The position numbers and the translations under genes were made by a program. A stretch of DNA of 64,000 nucleotides from assembly GCA_013397695.1 (NCBI GenBank), contig VYZI01000074.1, forward strand, positions 1,164,464 to 1,228,463, given 5' to 3'. The notes beneath the pieces were generated by a model. It worked only from the letters and a program-made list of their open reading frames with translations. It did no database searches and was not told the origin of the DNA. The number at the start of each line of letters is the position of its first letter. Within the stretch, counting starts at the first letter, position 1. The DNA is from Centropus unirufus. Its lineage: Eukaryota > Chordata > Aves > Cuculiformes > Centropidae. Shown piece after piece: positions 13,905 to 24,210 of this stretch.

Positions 13905-15165
13905 CCTACCTGTCCAGATCCTTCTTTAGAGCATTCCTTTCCTCAAGCAGACCAACACTCCTGCACGAGTTGGTATCATCTGTAAACTCACTGAAGGTAC
14001 GCTCCATCCCCTCATATAATTGATGAAGATGTTAAACAGAACTCATCCCAACACCAAGCCCTGGTGAACACCACTTGTGACCAGCCTTCAACTTGAGGTA
14101 ACTCCGTTAACTATAATTCTTTGGACCCAGGCATCCAGTCAGTATTTTAGCCTGCAAAGAATATTCCCATCAAAGCCATGAGCAGCCAGTGTCTCCAGAA
14201 GAACAGGTGGGAAACAGTGTCAAAGGCTTTACTAAAGTCTAGACAGACGTTCATAGCCTTTCCCTCATCCACCGAGCAGGTTACCCTGTCGTAGAAGGAG
14301 ATCAGGTTAGTCAAGGTTTTCCTAAATCCATGCTGGTTAGGCCTGCTCACCTGGTTATCCTCTATGTGCCATGTGATGCCACTCAAGGTGATCTGCTCCA
14401 TTACCTTCCCTGGCACTGAGGTCAGGCTGACAGGCCTGTGGTTCCCTGGATCCTCCTTCTGGCCCTTATTGTAGATGAGCATCGCATTTGCTGACTTCCC
14501 AGCCAACTGGAACCACCCTGGTTAACCAGGACTGGTGATAAATGATTGAAAGAGGTTTGGTGAGAACTTCCCCAGGCTCCCTCTGAACCCTTGGGTGGAT
14601 CCCATCTGGCCCCAGGGATTTGTGTATGTCTAAGGGGTGCAACAGGTCTCTAACCATTTCCCCTTGGATTATGGGGGCTCCATAGAGTTCTCTCTCTTCC
14701 AGCTCAGGGGGCTGGGTACCCAGGGAACAAGTGGTCTCACTATTAAAGACTGAGGCAAAGAACCCATGAAGCACTTTAGCCTTTTCCTCATTCTCCGTCA
14801 CTGTGTTTCCCCCCACATCCAGTAAAGGATGGAGAGCCACCTTAGCCCTTCTTTTGTTGCTAATGTATACAAACCTTTTTTACTGTTTTTTATGGCAGTA
14901 GCCAGATTAAGTTCTAGTTGGGCTTTGGTCCTTCTCATTTTCTCCCTGCATAACCTCCCATCTTTGTAGTCCTCCTGAAATGCCTGCCGCTTCTTCCAAA
15001 GACCATAAACATTACTTTTTCTCTTAAGTTCCAGCCAAAGTTCTCTGTTCAGCCAGGCCAGTCTTCTTCCCTGCTGGCTGAATTCTTTTGGCACAAGGGG
15101 ACAGCCTGCTCTGCACCTTTAAGTCCTCCTTCTCAAGGAATCTGAGAAAGTTCTAAGGAACTGAG
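13905..15165 (-). mobile_element. CR1 LINE, reverse transcriptase region, antisense
   Basis: A CR1 fragment on the - strand that retains the middle of ORF2. Three broken frames follow each other on the - strand: 15094-14798 (endonuclease-RT linker, WLNRELWLELKRK), 14840-14466 (LLHPLDIHKSLGPDGIHPRV) and 14506-14147 (NHRPVSLTSVPGKVMEQI, DFSKAFDTVSHLF, palm residues of a CR1 RT). The sequence continues to about 13905 with relics of the FINDL segment. Unusually, the 3' end is absent here, so the copy was probably cut by a deletion. It is not functional. Confidence 0.93.
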
Positions 15166-17559
15166 CAGACACTAGCAGCTGTCAGAGATACCGAAACAGG
15201 CGTTTCTGCTTTGCCTGGTGTCATTATTCATCCAGGCTGTAATCTGAGGTTTGATTAGAAGGTTGGGGTTTTTGCCTTTCACCCAAGTAGCTAAAAAAAC
15301 TCTATTTAGACACAAATTTGACCCTACAAAATCCTGGTACACCATTAAATAACCTGTATTTACATAGCAAGTAAGGCTGCACTTCAGTCCCTCACATTTC
15401 TCCTCAGGACTGAAGGAGTGTACGTGCTCAGCAGATGAAACTATGTACAGAACAGATTTTTATAAACCTGACAATAATTCTCTACAGCGTACACACCAGG
15501 CTCTCTACCAGTACATCCACCTTACCTGGCACTCTGTCGAAATAAAAGATCAAAAATAATTTCTGAGTAAACCAACAAGAAATATTATTGTATACCATTG
15601 CTAGCTCGCAGACTCTTTAGGAAGAGCTTACGTTCTTGACTACTCCATTCCCTGTTAGTAGGGCTTGGTGAGGAACAGTTTGTTACAGCATGGTGATAGG
15701 AGTTGTGAGAGAGAAAAGCAAAAACCTGAAATGCACTGAAGTCAGGTCTTTATAGCTGGACAGGGAAGAAAAACAGCCCCTTGCTCAACTGTTTCAGGCT
15801 GAGGCCTTTCCAAAGCGCAGGTCTAAACCTTCTCAGCCTCATCACTGTTGAAGAAGTCCCATATTTAATCCCATAATAAACAAAAAGGAGCTAAATTGAT
15901 TTCTTTCTACTTTTTATTTGCCCAAAGCAATTATAATTCATTTATGTCTTTGCCAAATAACTCCCTAGGCCAATCTTGCCAGTGAAACATGGTACCTCAT
16001 TGGTGACTTTAAATAAAATACTTCTCTAGTGACATGTGGAACTGATGTATGTCTAGGAAAAGGTATGACTGAGTTCTGTGGGAGCTCATCTGAAGCCCTA
16101 ACTGTTGAGGGAAAAAGGAAGAATTGCAAATCTGAAACTAATGCGAACAAATAAATAAAACATAGCTGTCAGATAGTACAAGTGATTTAAGAACCTAAAA
16201 GTGCTTCACAAACATTCATCACTATGCCACCCATCCAAACAAATAAATATCATCAGTCCTGTTATACAGATTTAGAGAGTTAAGGGCAGCAAGGTGCTTT
16301 TTTTCTTACGTCACAAATAACTCACTGGCAAAGTCAAGCACGGGTGAAGCTGAAGAAAAATGGACAAATACAGCTTGAGGCTCAATTGCTCCTTACCCTG
16401 CCCTACAAGTGCCTAATTTATTAATGTGCCATTCACCTAATCAAGTCCAAGAACATCGTCAGTTTGACAGTGCAGAACATGCCTCCTGTGACAGAGCAGG
16501 ATGTTATCCCTGACACGGCAACTACACAGTATCAGCAAGCAGCTGTGGAGGCTGCTTCCTACAATTTCTGTTTGCAGAAAAGAGCCCTGCAAAAAGCCTA
16601 AAGAAAAGCACCTGGGTGAGCAGGAGTTTGAACACTTTATTTTTATCCATCATGTACTGATTATCTCATTTCTAGCGTCCAAAGCCAGCCTCCTACATGA
16701 TGCTGATGGCACTGTCTGGGTAAATACCAAGATGTAGGGAAAAGCGAAAACTTTCCCAACTGAGTACTATCATAAAGCTAATTGTGAATTTTATCACAGT
16801 ATCTTTTTAAACAAACAGCAGGGAGAAGCAACGAGATTCCCAGCGTTATAGAACCCCCAGCCACTCTCGCAGACTACAAGGTCCTCCCTGCCACAGTCAT
16901 ACACCACCTACACACCAAGTATTTAAATAAGGATTTCTACAGACCTGAAGCATTCCCTGAAATCTAAAGGCAGGTGCCTAACACTTGATGTAACCAGGCA
17001 ACTGTAGTTTTGGTACATGCAGTGGATGTTATTGACATTTTCTGCTCAGAAGTTACGACAAAGTTCTGGATTAGCATCACTAAAGCCATGTCTCACGCTG
17101 TGCAATTCAACTGATGACCTTGCCCGCTAATCGTACATCTCCAAAAACACTTTGTTTTCCAAGCAGCTAGAGAAGGAATATTACTCAATACTTGGAAACA
17201 GAGCTTGCCAAAATAAGCTGTTATAAAACCAGCTGCACACCTGGACGTACCACGTCACAAGTAAGCAAGTTAAGGAAGGAGCGTTCTCCCATCAATAAGC
17301 CATACAAACCCACCAGAGGATCCGGACCAAGTCTAACTAATGCTGCTTAATAATTCCATATTTTTTCTTAGCACTTTTCTCCACCTTTGAACAGATTTCC
17401 TCATCTGCCCCGTGGATTGCTCCTTGGATACTTGTAGGACATTTTAAGCTCGTGTGAAGAGCTAATAGAAGGAAGAAGCCGCATCCAGGAAGGCACTTTC
17501 CACCCCTCTCGGGTTTTCCCCCGCGAAGGGAAGGCAGGCAGCACAGCCAACGCGTCCTT
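15166..17559. other. Non-coding DNA, nothing recognised
   Basis: There is no supported exon, repeat or RNA gene. GC content rises from about 17.4 kb into the CpG-rich block. Confidence 0.4.
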
Positions 17560-18110
17560 TCGGTCAGACAGAAGCCCAGGTGTCACCCCAGCGGCACAGA
17601 ACCACGAAGGCACTGGTTACGATACCTGCCGCCTGCACGCAGCCCCCGGGACACCGAGATCCCTCCGGGAACGCCTGGAATCAGCCGCGCGCAGCGGAGC
17701 CGGGACCCGCCGCGCCCGCGTCCTCCCAGGGTCCTCCTCCCAGGGTCCTCCTCCCAGCCGCGGCTCGCAGGAAACTAGTGGGAATGTTTCCCGTGGAGTT
17801 TTCAGGTGATGTCAGCAACGGGAAGGATGACTTTGAGCCGGATTTCCATGTCTCATCAGGCGCAGCCTTGAAAGTTGGAACAAGAGCGTTCAGACTCCTC
17901 GCTCGCAACCCCCCAGGCTGCAATTAAAGCCCAAGCGCGGCAGCCCCGGAGGGTTCGGCTGTGCGGGACGAGGAGCGCGGGGTGCGCAGAGCCCGTGCGC
18001 AGCTGCGGCCGCCGCTCCCCGCGGCTCCAGCCCCGCGGCCCCCGCTGCCCCGCGCCGGGCGCCGTCCCCGCGGCGAGGGCGCCACCCAGCGGCCGCCGCC
18101 CCGTCCCCTC
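17560..18110. promoter_or_regulatory. CpG-rich block, candidate ANKRD6 promoter (- strand)
   Basis: A sharp rise in GC and CpG density with runs such as 'gcgcgcagcgg', 'cgccgcgcccgcg' and 'ggcgccgtccccg'. It is isolated from the RRAGD promoter zone by several kilobases of repeats. In human, ANKRD6 starts divergently upstream of RRAGD, so a second promoter island here fits. A possible - strand splice donor (GGCAG then GTATCG) lies at about 17626-17625. No ANKRD6 coding sequence is visible, so the assignment is inference only. Confidence 0.45.
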
Positions 18111-18725
18111 CCCCGGAGAGGGACCGGGATCCTGCACCCCCGGAGAGGGACAGGGACCGGGATCCTGCCCCCCCGGAGAGGGACAGGGACAGGGTTCCTG
18201 CCCCACCGGAGAGGGACCGGGATCCTGCACCCCCGGAGAGGGACAGGGACCGGGATCCTGTCCCCCCGGAGAGGGACCGGGATCCTGCACCCCCGGAGAG
18301 GGACAGGGACGGGGATCCTGCACCCCCGGAGACGGACAGGAACGGGGCTCCTGCCCCACTGGAGAGGGAGCGGGATCCTGCCCCACCGGAGAGGGAGCGG
18401 GATCCTGCACCACCGGAGAGGGACAGGGACAGGGCTCCTGTCCCCCCGGAGAGGGACAGGGACCGGGCTCCTGCCCCACCGGAGAGGGACCGGGACGGGG
18501 CTCCTACGCCCCCCGGAGAGGGACAGGGACAGGGCTCCTGTCCCACCGGAGAGGGACAGGGATCCTGCCCCCCGGAGAGGGACCGGGACGGGGCTGTTAC
18601 CCCCCCGGAGAGGGACAGGGACAGGGCTCCTACCCCCCCGGAGAGGGACAGGTACCGGGATCCTGTCCCCCCGGAGAGGGACCGGAACGGGGCTCCTACC
18701 CCCCCGGAGAAGGACGGGGCTGCTG
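18111..18725 (+). repeat. GC-rich minisatellite with 27- and 33-bp units
   Basis: About 20 head-to-tail units built on 'ccggagagggac' plus one or two 'agggac/cgggac' hexamers plus 'ggatcctgcacccc' variants. Successive 'ggagag' starts at 18115, 18142 and 18175 give spacings of 27 and 33 bases, which differ by one hexamer. Because these spacings are multiples of three, several frames on both strands stay open (for example 17875-18789 on + and 18771-17890 on -). Those frames are a by-product of the repeat and are not called as genes. Confidence 0.95.
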
Positions 18726-18772
18726 CCCACCCCCCGCTTCCCTCCTCCCCCTTGCTCGCATCGTCAAACACG

Positions 18773-19323
18773 AGGAGGAATGGCTTTAAACTGGATTTTA
18801 ATAGGCTTTTCAGCCTGGAGGAGAGAAGGCTCCAAGGAAACTTCTTAGTGGCCTCTCAGTACCTGAAGGGGGTACAGAAAAGTTGGGAAGGGACTTTTTA
18901 CAAGGGCATGGAGTGATGGGAAAAGGAGGAATGGCTTTAAATTGGATTTTAGTAGGCTATTCAGCCTGGAGGAGAGCACGCTCCAAGGAAACTTCATAGT
19001 AGCCTCCCAGTACCTGAAGGGGCTACAGGAAAGCTGGAGAAAGACCTTTTACAAGGGCATGGAGTGATAGGACGAGGGGGAATAGCTTAAATTGGAAGGG
19101 GGAAGATGTAGGCTAGATATTAGGAAGAAGTTCTTCACTGTAAGGATGGTGAGGTGCTGGCACAGGTTGCCCAGGGAAGATGGAGATACCCCATCCCTGA
19201 AAGTGTTCAAAGCCAGGTTGGATGGAGCCTTGGGCAACTTGGTGCATTGGGAGGTGTCCCTGCCCATGGCAGGGTGGTTGGAGCTGGATGGGCTTTGAAG
19301 TCCCTTCCAATCCAAACCATTTT
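18773..19323 (+). mobile_element. CR1 LINE 3' fragment with internal 151-bp tandem duplication
   Basis: Sense CR1 sequence containing 'cagcctggaggagag', 'cagtacctgaaggg', 'ttaggaagaagttcttcact', 'caggttgcccaggga' and 'gcccatggcaggg'. The part from 18773 to 18923 is repeated with high similarity at about 18924-19075, an offset of 151 bases, and the start of a third copy merges into the rest of the element. The terminal octamers are missing: the sequence breaks off after 'ccaatccaaaccatttt' where duplicated module C begins. Confidence 0.9.
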
Positions 19324-19414
19324 GCAGATTAATGCCTCCCAGGGCTGTCCCAAGACACAATGCTGAAAATATGACTGGTAAAAATTCCTCCTGCAAACTT
19401 AAATCCTAATTCCT
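19324..19414 (+). repeat. Local duplicate, module C (partner 21544-21634)
   Basis: This segment, containing 'ttaatgcctcccag', 'gctgtccc', 'aatgctgaaaa' and 'caaacttaaatccta', recurs at 21544-21634 with a constant offset of 2220 bases and about ten substitutions. It starts directly after a CR1 fragment. No coding content was recognised. Confidence 0.85.
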
Positions 19415-20623
19415 TGTACGGGATGTAACTTTGAAATGTTTTCCATATGCATTTGGTACGTTAATTTGCTCCAGTAAAACTTCTAAGCAGGTTGATAAAC
19501 TGAGAAAAAAAGCAAGGCATTTCAATGAATTCACGTATTGGTGGTTTTGTCACAACATGGAACATAAGAAGGGGATTTCTCTCCACCAGGACCAAAGTGT
19601 GCCTCCACTATCCCGAGGGGATTAGTGCAGCCTGGGAGGCCTGGTGAGGAGAAGGCTGCCATGCAGCATAGAGGTGGGAAAACAATCTGCTGCGGGAAAT
19701 ATGTGAATAATCTGAACAGAAGTCCAACCATTCCACTGAAAGCAAGGAAGGAGAGGGGATAGGAGGAAGTAGTGAAACAGAAACGGAGGAAAATGTGCTG
19801 CTGGAGAATTGGGAACTCAGCTGCCAGCCACCAGAGTGAGCACATGGATTGACAGCCAGGGACTAACGCATACGCTGTGGTGCTTTGACTGGTACAAGAC
19901 AACAAGCAGCACTGGGAACGCCGGAGAAAGGGCCTGGCTGAGGGGCCTGTCCGCCTCCATGGTGCAGGTCCAGAGAAAGCTACGGCAGGCAGCTGAATCC
20001 CCATCAGTCTCTCCGGGGCTTCCAAGTCCCACCCTCTTCCAAGGAGCTGTCACTACTCTGGCTTTCTTTAGGCTCCCTTACTCATACAGGGTACTATTTC
20101 TAAAACAATCTCTCCAACTCACGCTGCAGACGTGTTACCACCACTCATGATTTAGTGCCCGGCTTAGCACTTTGGGCCTGGCCTTCCTACGACACAGTTG
20201 GCATGGAGAGAACACTGGGCAGGTGGCCAGCACCGTTTGGGCTCGGAGCGGATCAATGGGTTCAGTGGCGTGGGACAGACATGAGCTCTGCCTGTGTCTG
20301 TCCCACATTGAAGACAGACACGTGCATGGGTGATGCGGGAAGCCCTGCCAGCCCGCTCTTAGGCTCCGTGTGGGATGAGGCTGCAGGATCTGATTGACTT
20401 TTGAAGCACCCCGGCAGGGCTACCTATAATAAAACTCCAGCAATGGCTTAGTGTAAAATTCTGAAGTAGGAATGGTAGTGTTTGGGTGAGTAACAATGAA
20501 GCTGTATGTTAAATAATTTCCGTATATGTAAATGTTTGCAGGACTACTTTGGCTAAGTTTGATCATTATGATTGAGAAACAAGACCTTAACATACTGCTG
20601 AAAAAGCTTTCTTGGCACTGATC
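19415..20623. other. Non-coding DNA between duplicated modules
   Basis: No exon or known repeat was recognised. Reading frames on both strands overlap each other and have no family resemblance. The stretch sits inside the mosaic of local duplications between 19.3 and 21.8 kb. Confidence 0.35.
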
Positions 20624-20756
20624 TGCCAGCAATCTTTTTAATGGGAATTTTCTCCCTTTAACAGGAGCAGGATGAGATGCTGTCTCCAGCCTCAAACCTA
20701 GATTCAGATTGGCTCCCTTGATTGTGTGGACATCAGTGGGGCCGTTTCCCTGTGCT
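20624..20756 (+). repeat. Local duplicate, module A (partner 21683-21811)
   Basis: Contains 'aatctttttaatg', 'aggatgagatgctgtc' and 'atcagtgg', ending near 'ccctgtgct'. The same blocks occur in the same order at 21683-21811 with small indels. It is a diverged local duplication of non-coding sequence. Confidence 0.8.
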
Positions 20757-21253
20757 GAATTATTGATAACTTTTTAATTCAGACAGCCAATGTGGTATTC
20801 TTTTGGTTTTCTTTTTTTTTTTCTGTTGGGAAGGGGAATTTATGATGGATTCCCTCAGTTGCCTGGAGCAGAAAGTATATCATGTCTATGAACTGAGAAA
20901 TCCAGTCATATCTAATGCTGTACATGTCACACCTTCAGAGACTCAACACCACGTCTACCTGCCCTTACAACGAGGCTGGTGACAGGCTTGGTGCTATTTC
21001 ATTATATGCATCAGGCTTCAAAATTAAATGACCTGACAAAAGAAAAAGACGAAGAGAAAGGCCAGGTGCAAAGGGGATGGGGAACAGCTTGGTGGCAAAA
21101 GGACAGAGGCCGAACAAATCCTGAAGGTTATGTAGAGTCCAGGACAGATTATATTGCCAAGGGGTTGGCAGAAGTGCTTCAGCCCTACTCTACAAGCCTA
21201 CCTGGAGATGGGCTTGGTGTCTATCTGTCTTTGAACCCAAAGCAAGCTCACGA

Positions 21254-21303
21254 AGTGTTGTGGGAAGCACTGTAGTGTAACCAGCCCTGTCATTCCTGAG
21301 CTT
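21254..21303 (+). repeat. Local duplicate, module B (partner 21636-21685)
   Basis: The block 'agtgttgtgggaagcactgt' followed by 'gtaaccag' and 'cctgtc' recurs at 21636-21685 with an offset of 382 bases and a few substitutions. Confidence 0.85.
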
Positions 21304-21543
21304 CTACACCTTGATTTAGTTTTTTAGTATCTCCAAAGTATTCTCACTCTCACACTGGTGATGTTCCATAGCCCTTTGTCTAAAAGAAACCTAATACAGT
21401 CAGATTTCTGGGCAAGACCCACTTCCCATAGCCAGCCTTGAAACCTAATAGCCCTTTCTGTGCAGATGACGTTGGCCGGTGAGATAGATGGTCCTTTGCT
21501 ACAGACCTGGAAACCTTCCTCCCGTTTCCATCAGGAGTTTTTA

Positions 21544-21811
21544 GCAGGTTAATGCCTCCCAGAGCTGTCCCGAGACAAAATGCTGAAAACATGAATGGTA
21601 AGAACTCTTATTCCAAACTTAAATCCTAGTTCCTCAGTGTTGTGGGAAGCACTGTACTGTAACCAGTCCTGTCCTTCATGAGCTGCCACAAATCTTTTTA
21701 ATGAGTTTCCCCACTCAACCAGAAAGAGGATGAGATGCTGTCACGGTCCTGCAAGCCTTGGTGCAGCCTGGCTCCTTTGCGTGGATATCAGTGGAGCCAT
21801 CCCCTGTGCTT
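21544..21811 (+). repeat. Composite segment C'-B'-A' joining three duplicated modules
   Basis: Three modules lie edge to edge here: C' 21544-21634, B' 21636-21685 and A' 21683-21811. Their partners are separated and in a different order upstream (C at 19324, A at 20624, B at 21254). The composite ends where an antisense CR1 begins at 21818. This indicates at least two rearrangements or a decayed, partly deleted repeat family. No coding content was recognised. Confidence 0.8.
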
Positions 21812-21817
21812 CACTAT

Positions 21818-22490
21818 CATAGAATGATCATAGAATGGGTTGGGTTGGAAGGGACCTTAAAGATCATCCAATTCCAGCCCCCTGCCATGGGCAGGGACAC
21901 CTCCCACCAGAACGGGCTGCTCAAGGCTCCATCCAACCTGGCCTTGAACACCTCCAGGGAGGGGGAATCCACAGCTTCCCTGGGCAACCTGGGCCAGTTC
22001 CTCACCATCCTCAGTGTGAAGAACTTCGTCCTAATGTCTAATCTAAATCTTGCCCTCTCTAATTTAAAGCCATTCCCCCTCATCCTATCACTACACATTC
22101 TTGTATAAGGTCCTTCCTCAGCTTCCCTGTACCCCTTCAGGTACTGGAAGGTGCTATAAGATCTCCCTGGAGTCTTCTCCAGGCTGAACAGCCCCAACTC
22201 TCTCAGCCTGTCCTCAAAGCAGAGGTGCCCCAGCCCTCGCATCATCTTTGTAGCCTCCTCTGGACCCGTTCCGATACTTCCATGCCCTTCCTGTGTTGAG
22301 GACTCCAGAACTGGACACAGGACTCCAGTGGGATCTCACAAGAGAGGAGCAGAGGGGCAGAATCCCCTCCCTCTCCCTGCTGGCCGCGCTGCCCTTGCTG
22401 CAGCCCAGGGCACCGCTGCCCTCTGGGCTGTGAGCACACATCGCTGCCTCATGTCGCGCTTCTCCCCGCGGGGCTCCGGCCAATCCCGTC
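21818..22490 (-). mobile_element. CR1 LINE 3' portion, antisense
   Basis: The element begins on the + strand with 'catagaatgatcatagaatg', the reverse complement of two CR1 terminal octamers. It continues through 'ggttggaagggacctt' and 'gcccctgccatgggcagg'-type sequence into the 3' half of CR1. A - strand frame (22245-21817) reads GLGHLCFEDRLRELGLFSLEK, a typical CR1 relic translation. It lies just upstream of the RRAGD promoter zone. Confidence 0.93.
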
Positions 22491-22509
22491 CCGCCCCCCG
22501 TACTGAAAC

Positions 22510-22627
22510 CACAGATTCATTTATAGGATCTCCAGGCTGGAAAAGCCCCCTGAGCTCATCCAGCCCAGCCGCTCCCGCCCGCCCTAAGCGGGATCCCGGG
22601 GCACCTCACTCCCCGCCTCCCCAACCC
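22510..22627 (-). mobile_element. Possible second CR1 3' fragment, antisense, running into the gap
   Basis: The sequence 'aggctggaaaagccccctga' followed by 'gctcatccagccc' resembles the reversed CR1 3' end (compare the start of the element at 39718). It is GC-rich and is cut by the run of N, so the identification is tentative. Confidence 0.45.
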
Positions 22628-23437
22628 NNNNNNNNNNNNNNNNNNNNNNNNNNNNNNNNNNNNNNNNNNNNNNNNNNNNNNNNNNNNNNNNNNNNNNNNN
22701 NNNNNNNNNNNNNNNNNNNNNNNNNNNNNNNNNNNNNNNNNNNNNNNNNNNNNNNNNNNNNNNNNNNNNNNNNNNNNNNNNNNNNNNNNNNNNNNNNNNN
22801 NNNNNNNNNNNNNNNNNNNNNNNNNNNNNNNNNNNNNNNNNNNNNNNNNNNNNNNNNNNNNNNNNNNNNNNNNNNNNNNNNNNNNNNNNNNNNNNNNNNN
22901 NNNNNNNNNNNNNNNNNNNNNNNNNNNNNNNNNNNNNNNNNNNNNNNNNNNNNNNNNNNNNNNNNNNNNNNNNNNNNNNNNNNNNNNNNNNNNNNNNNNN
23001 NNNNNNNNNNNNNNNNNNNNNNNNNNNNNNNNNNNNNNNNNNNNNNNNNNNNNNNNNNNNNNNNNNNNNNNNNNNNNNNNNNNNNNNNNNNNNNNNNNNN
23101 NNNNNNNNNNNNNNNNNNNNNNNNNNNNNNNNNNNNNNNNNNNNNNNNNNNNNNNNNNNNNNNNNNNNNNNNNNNNNNNNNNNNNNNNNNNNNNNNNNNN
23201 NNNNNNNNNNNNNNNNNNNNNNNNNNNNNNNNNNNNNNNNNNNNNNNNNNNNNNNNNNNNNNNNNNNNNNNNNNNNNNNNNNNNNNNNNNNNNNNNNNNN
23301 NNNNNNNNNNNNNNNNNNNNNNNNNNNNNNNNNNNNNNNNNNNNNNNNNNNNNNNNNNNNNNNNNNNNNNNNNNNNNNNNNNNNNNNNNNNNNNNNNNNN
23401 NNNNNNNNNNNNNNNNNNNNNNNNNNNNNNNNNNNNN
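22628..23437. other. Assembly gap (810 N), probable site of RRAGD exon 1
   Basis: A run of 810 undetermined bases bounded on both sides by very GC-rich sequence, with a minisatellite directly on its right. RRAGD exon 2 at 30070 begins in phase 1, so it must be preceded by a coding exon ending in G of a split valine codon. No such exon is visible between 23438 and 30069. GC-rich first exons next to tandem repeats are often lost from bird assemblies, so exon 1 and the core promoter probably lie here. Confidence 0.6.
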
Positions 23438-23945
23438 GAGGTGCGGGGCAGGAGCGGCCCCACGCACGCAGGTGTGGGACGAGGTGCGGGTAGGCCCCAT
23501 GTGCGCAGAGATGCGGGGCAGGAGCCGAGGTGTGGGGCAGGAGCGGCCCCACGTATGTGTGGAAATGTGGGGCAGGAGGACGAGGTACGGGGACAGGAGT
23601 GGCCCCGTGTGTGCAGATGTGGGGCGGGGTGCAGGGCAGGGGGGCGAGGTGTGGGGCAGAAGCGGCCCAATATGCGCAGGTGTGGGGCGAGATGCGGGGC
23701 AGGAGCGACCCCCTTATGCGCAGGTGTGGGGCGAGATGCGGGGCAGGAGCGACCCCCTTATGCGCAGGTGTGGGGCGAGATGCGGGGCAGCCACGTGTGC
23801 GCGGAGATGTGGGGCAGGAGGACGAGGTACGGGGGCAGGAGCGGCCCCATATGTGCAGGTGTGGGGCGACGTGCGGGGCAGGGACGGTGGCGGGCAGCCC
23901 CGCCGAGGTTTGGCTGCCAGCCCGGCTGCCCGGAGGTGCGGGGCA
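23438..23945 (+). repeat. GC-rich minisatellite, 44-bp core unit
   Basis: Tandem units built from 'caggtgtggggcgagatgcg', 'gggcaggagc' and a variable 'gacccccttatgcg' segment. The block starting at 23677 recurs at 23721 and 23765, an exact 44-base period. More diverged copies extend left to the gap edge and right to about 23945. Open frames across it on both strands (for example 23472-24215 on +) are repeat by-products. The array probably continues into the gap. Confidence 0.92.
23792..23797 (+). promoter_or_regulatory. CACGTG E-box inside the RRAGD-proximal minisatellite
   Basis: A perfect CACGTG core in the context 'gccacgtgtg'. RRAGD is an established target of MiT/TFE factors, which bind CLEAR elements with the consensus GTCACGTGAC. 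The flanks here match poorly and the site lies inside a tandem repeat, so this is only a candidate. The real promoter site may be in the gap. Confidence 0.25.
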
Positions 23946-24210
23946 GGGAGGAGGGAAGGCTCCCCCGGGATCTGGGACACGACGAGGGGGAGCGGCGTGG
24001 GGGAGGCGAGGCGTCCAGGGAGCTTCGAGGGGGCAGCAGGGCAGGGGCTGACAAGTAACAGGGAGGGCTGGGAGAGAGGGAGCGCTGACAAACTGTGTGT
24101 GGGGGGGTCTCCTTTCAGCCCTTTCCGTGTCTGGGATGAGAGATATTGGTGGCCACGGCTGATGATGGGGCTTGAGTGTGCCCGGGAGGCGGGGGGGTTG
24201 GGTGTCAGGC

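Noticed and set aside
1..17559. Search for ANKRD6 ankyrin-repeat exons on the - strand
   Set aside because: No frame shows ankyrin-repeat patterns such as TPLHLAA. ANKRD6 coding exons are not in the window as far as I can read.
17601..17927. A 115-codon + strand frame across the CpG block
   Set aside because: GC-rich frame without family resemblance, no clear splice or start context, and overlapping frames are equally open.
17875..18848. Long overlapping frames on both strands (about 200-300 codons), proline/glycine or serine/glycine rich
   Set aside because: They arise from the 27/33-bp minisatellite, whose unit length is a multiple of three and whose unit has no stop triplet. Equal openness in several frames on both strands argues against coding.
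22328..24058. A 576-codon frame on + and 314-354-codon frames on - crossing the N run
   Set aside because: Most of each frame is undetermined sequence. The remainder is CR1 relic and minisatellite.
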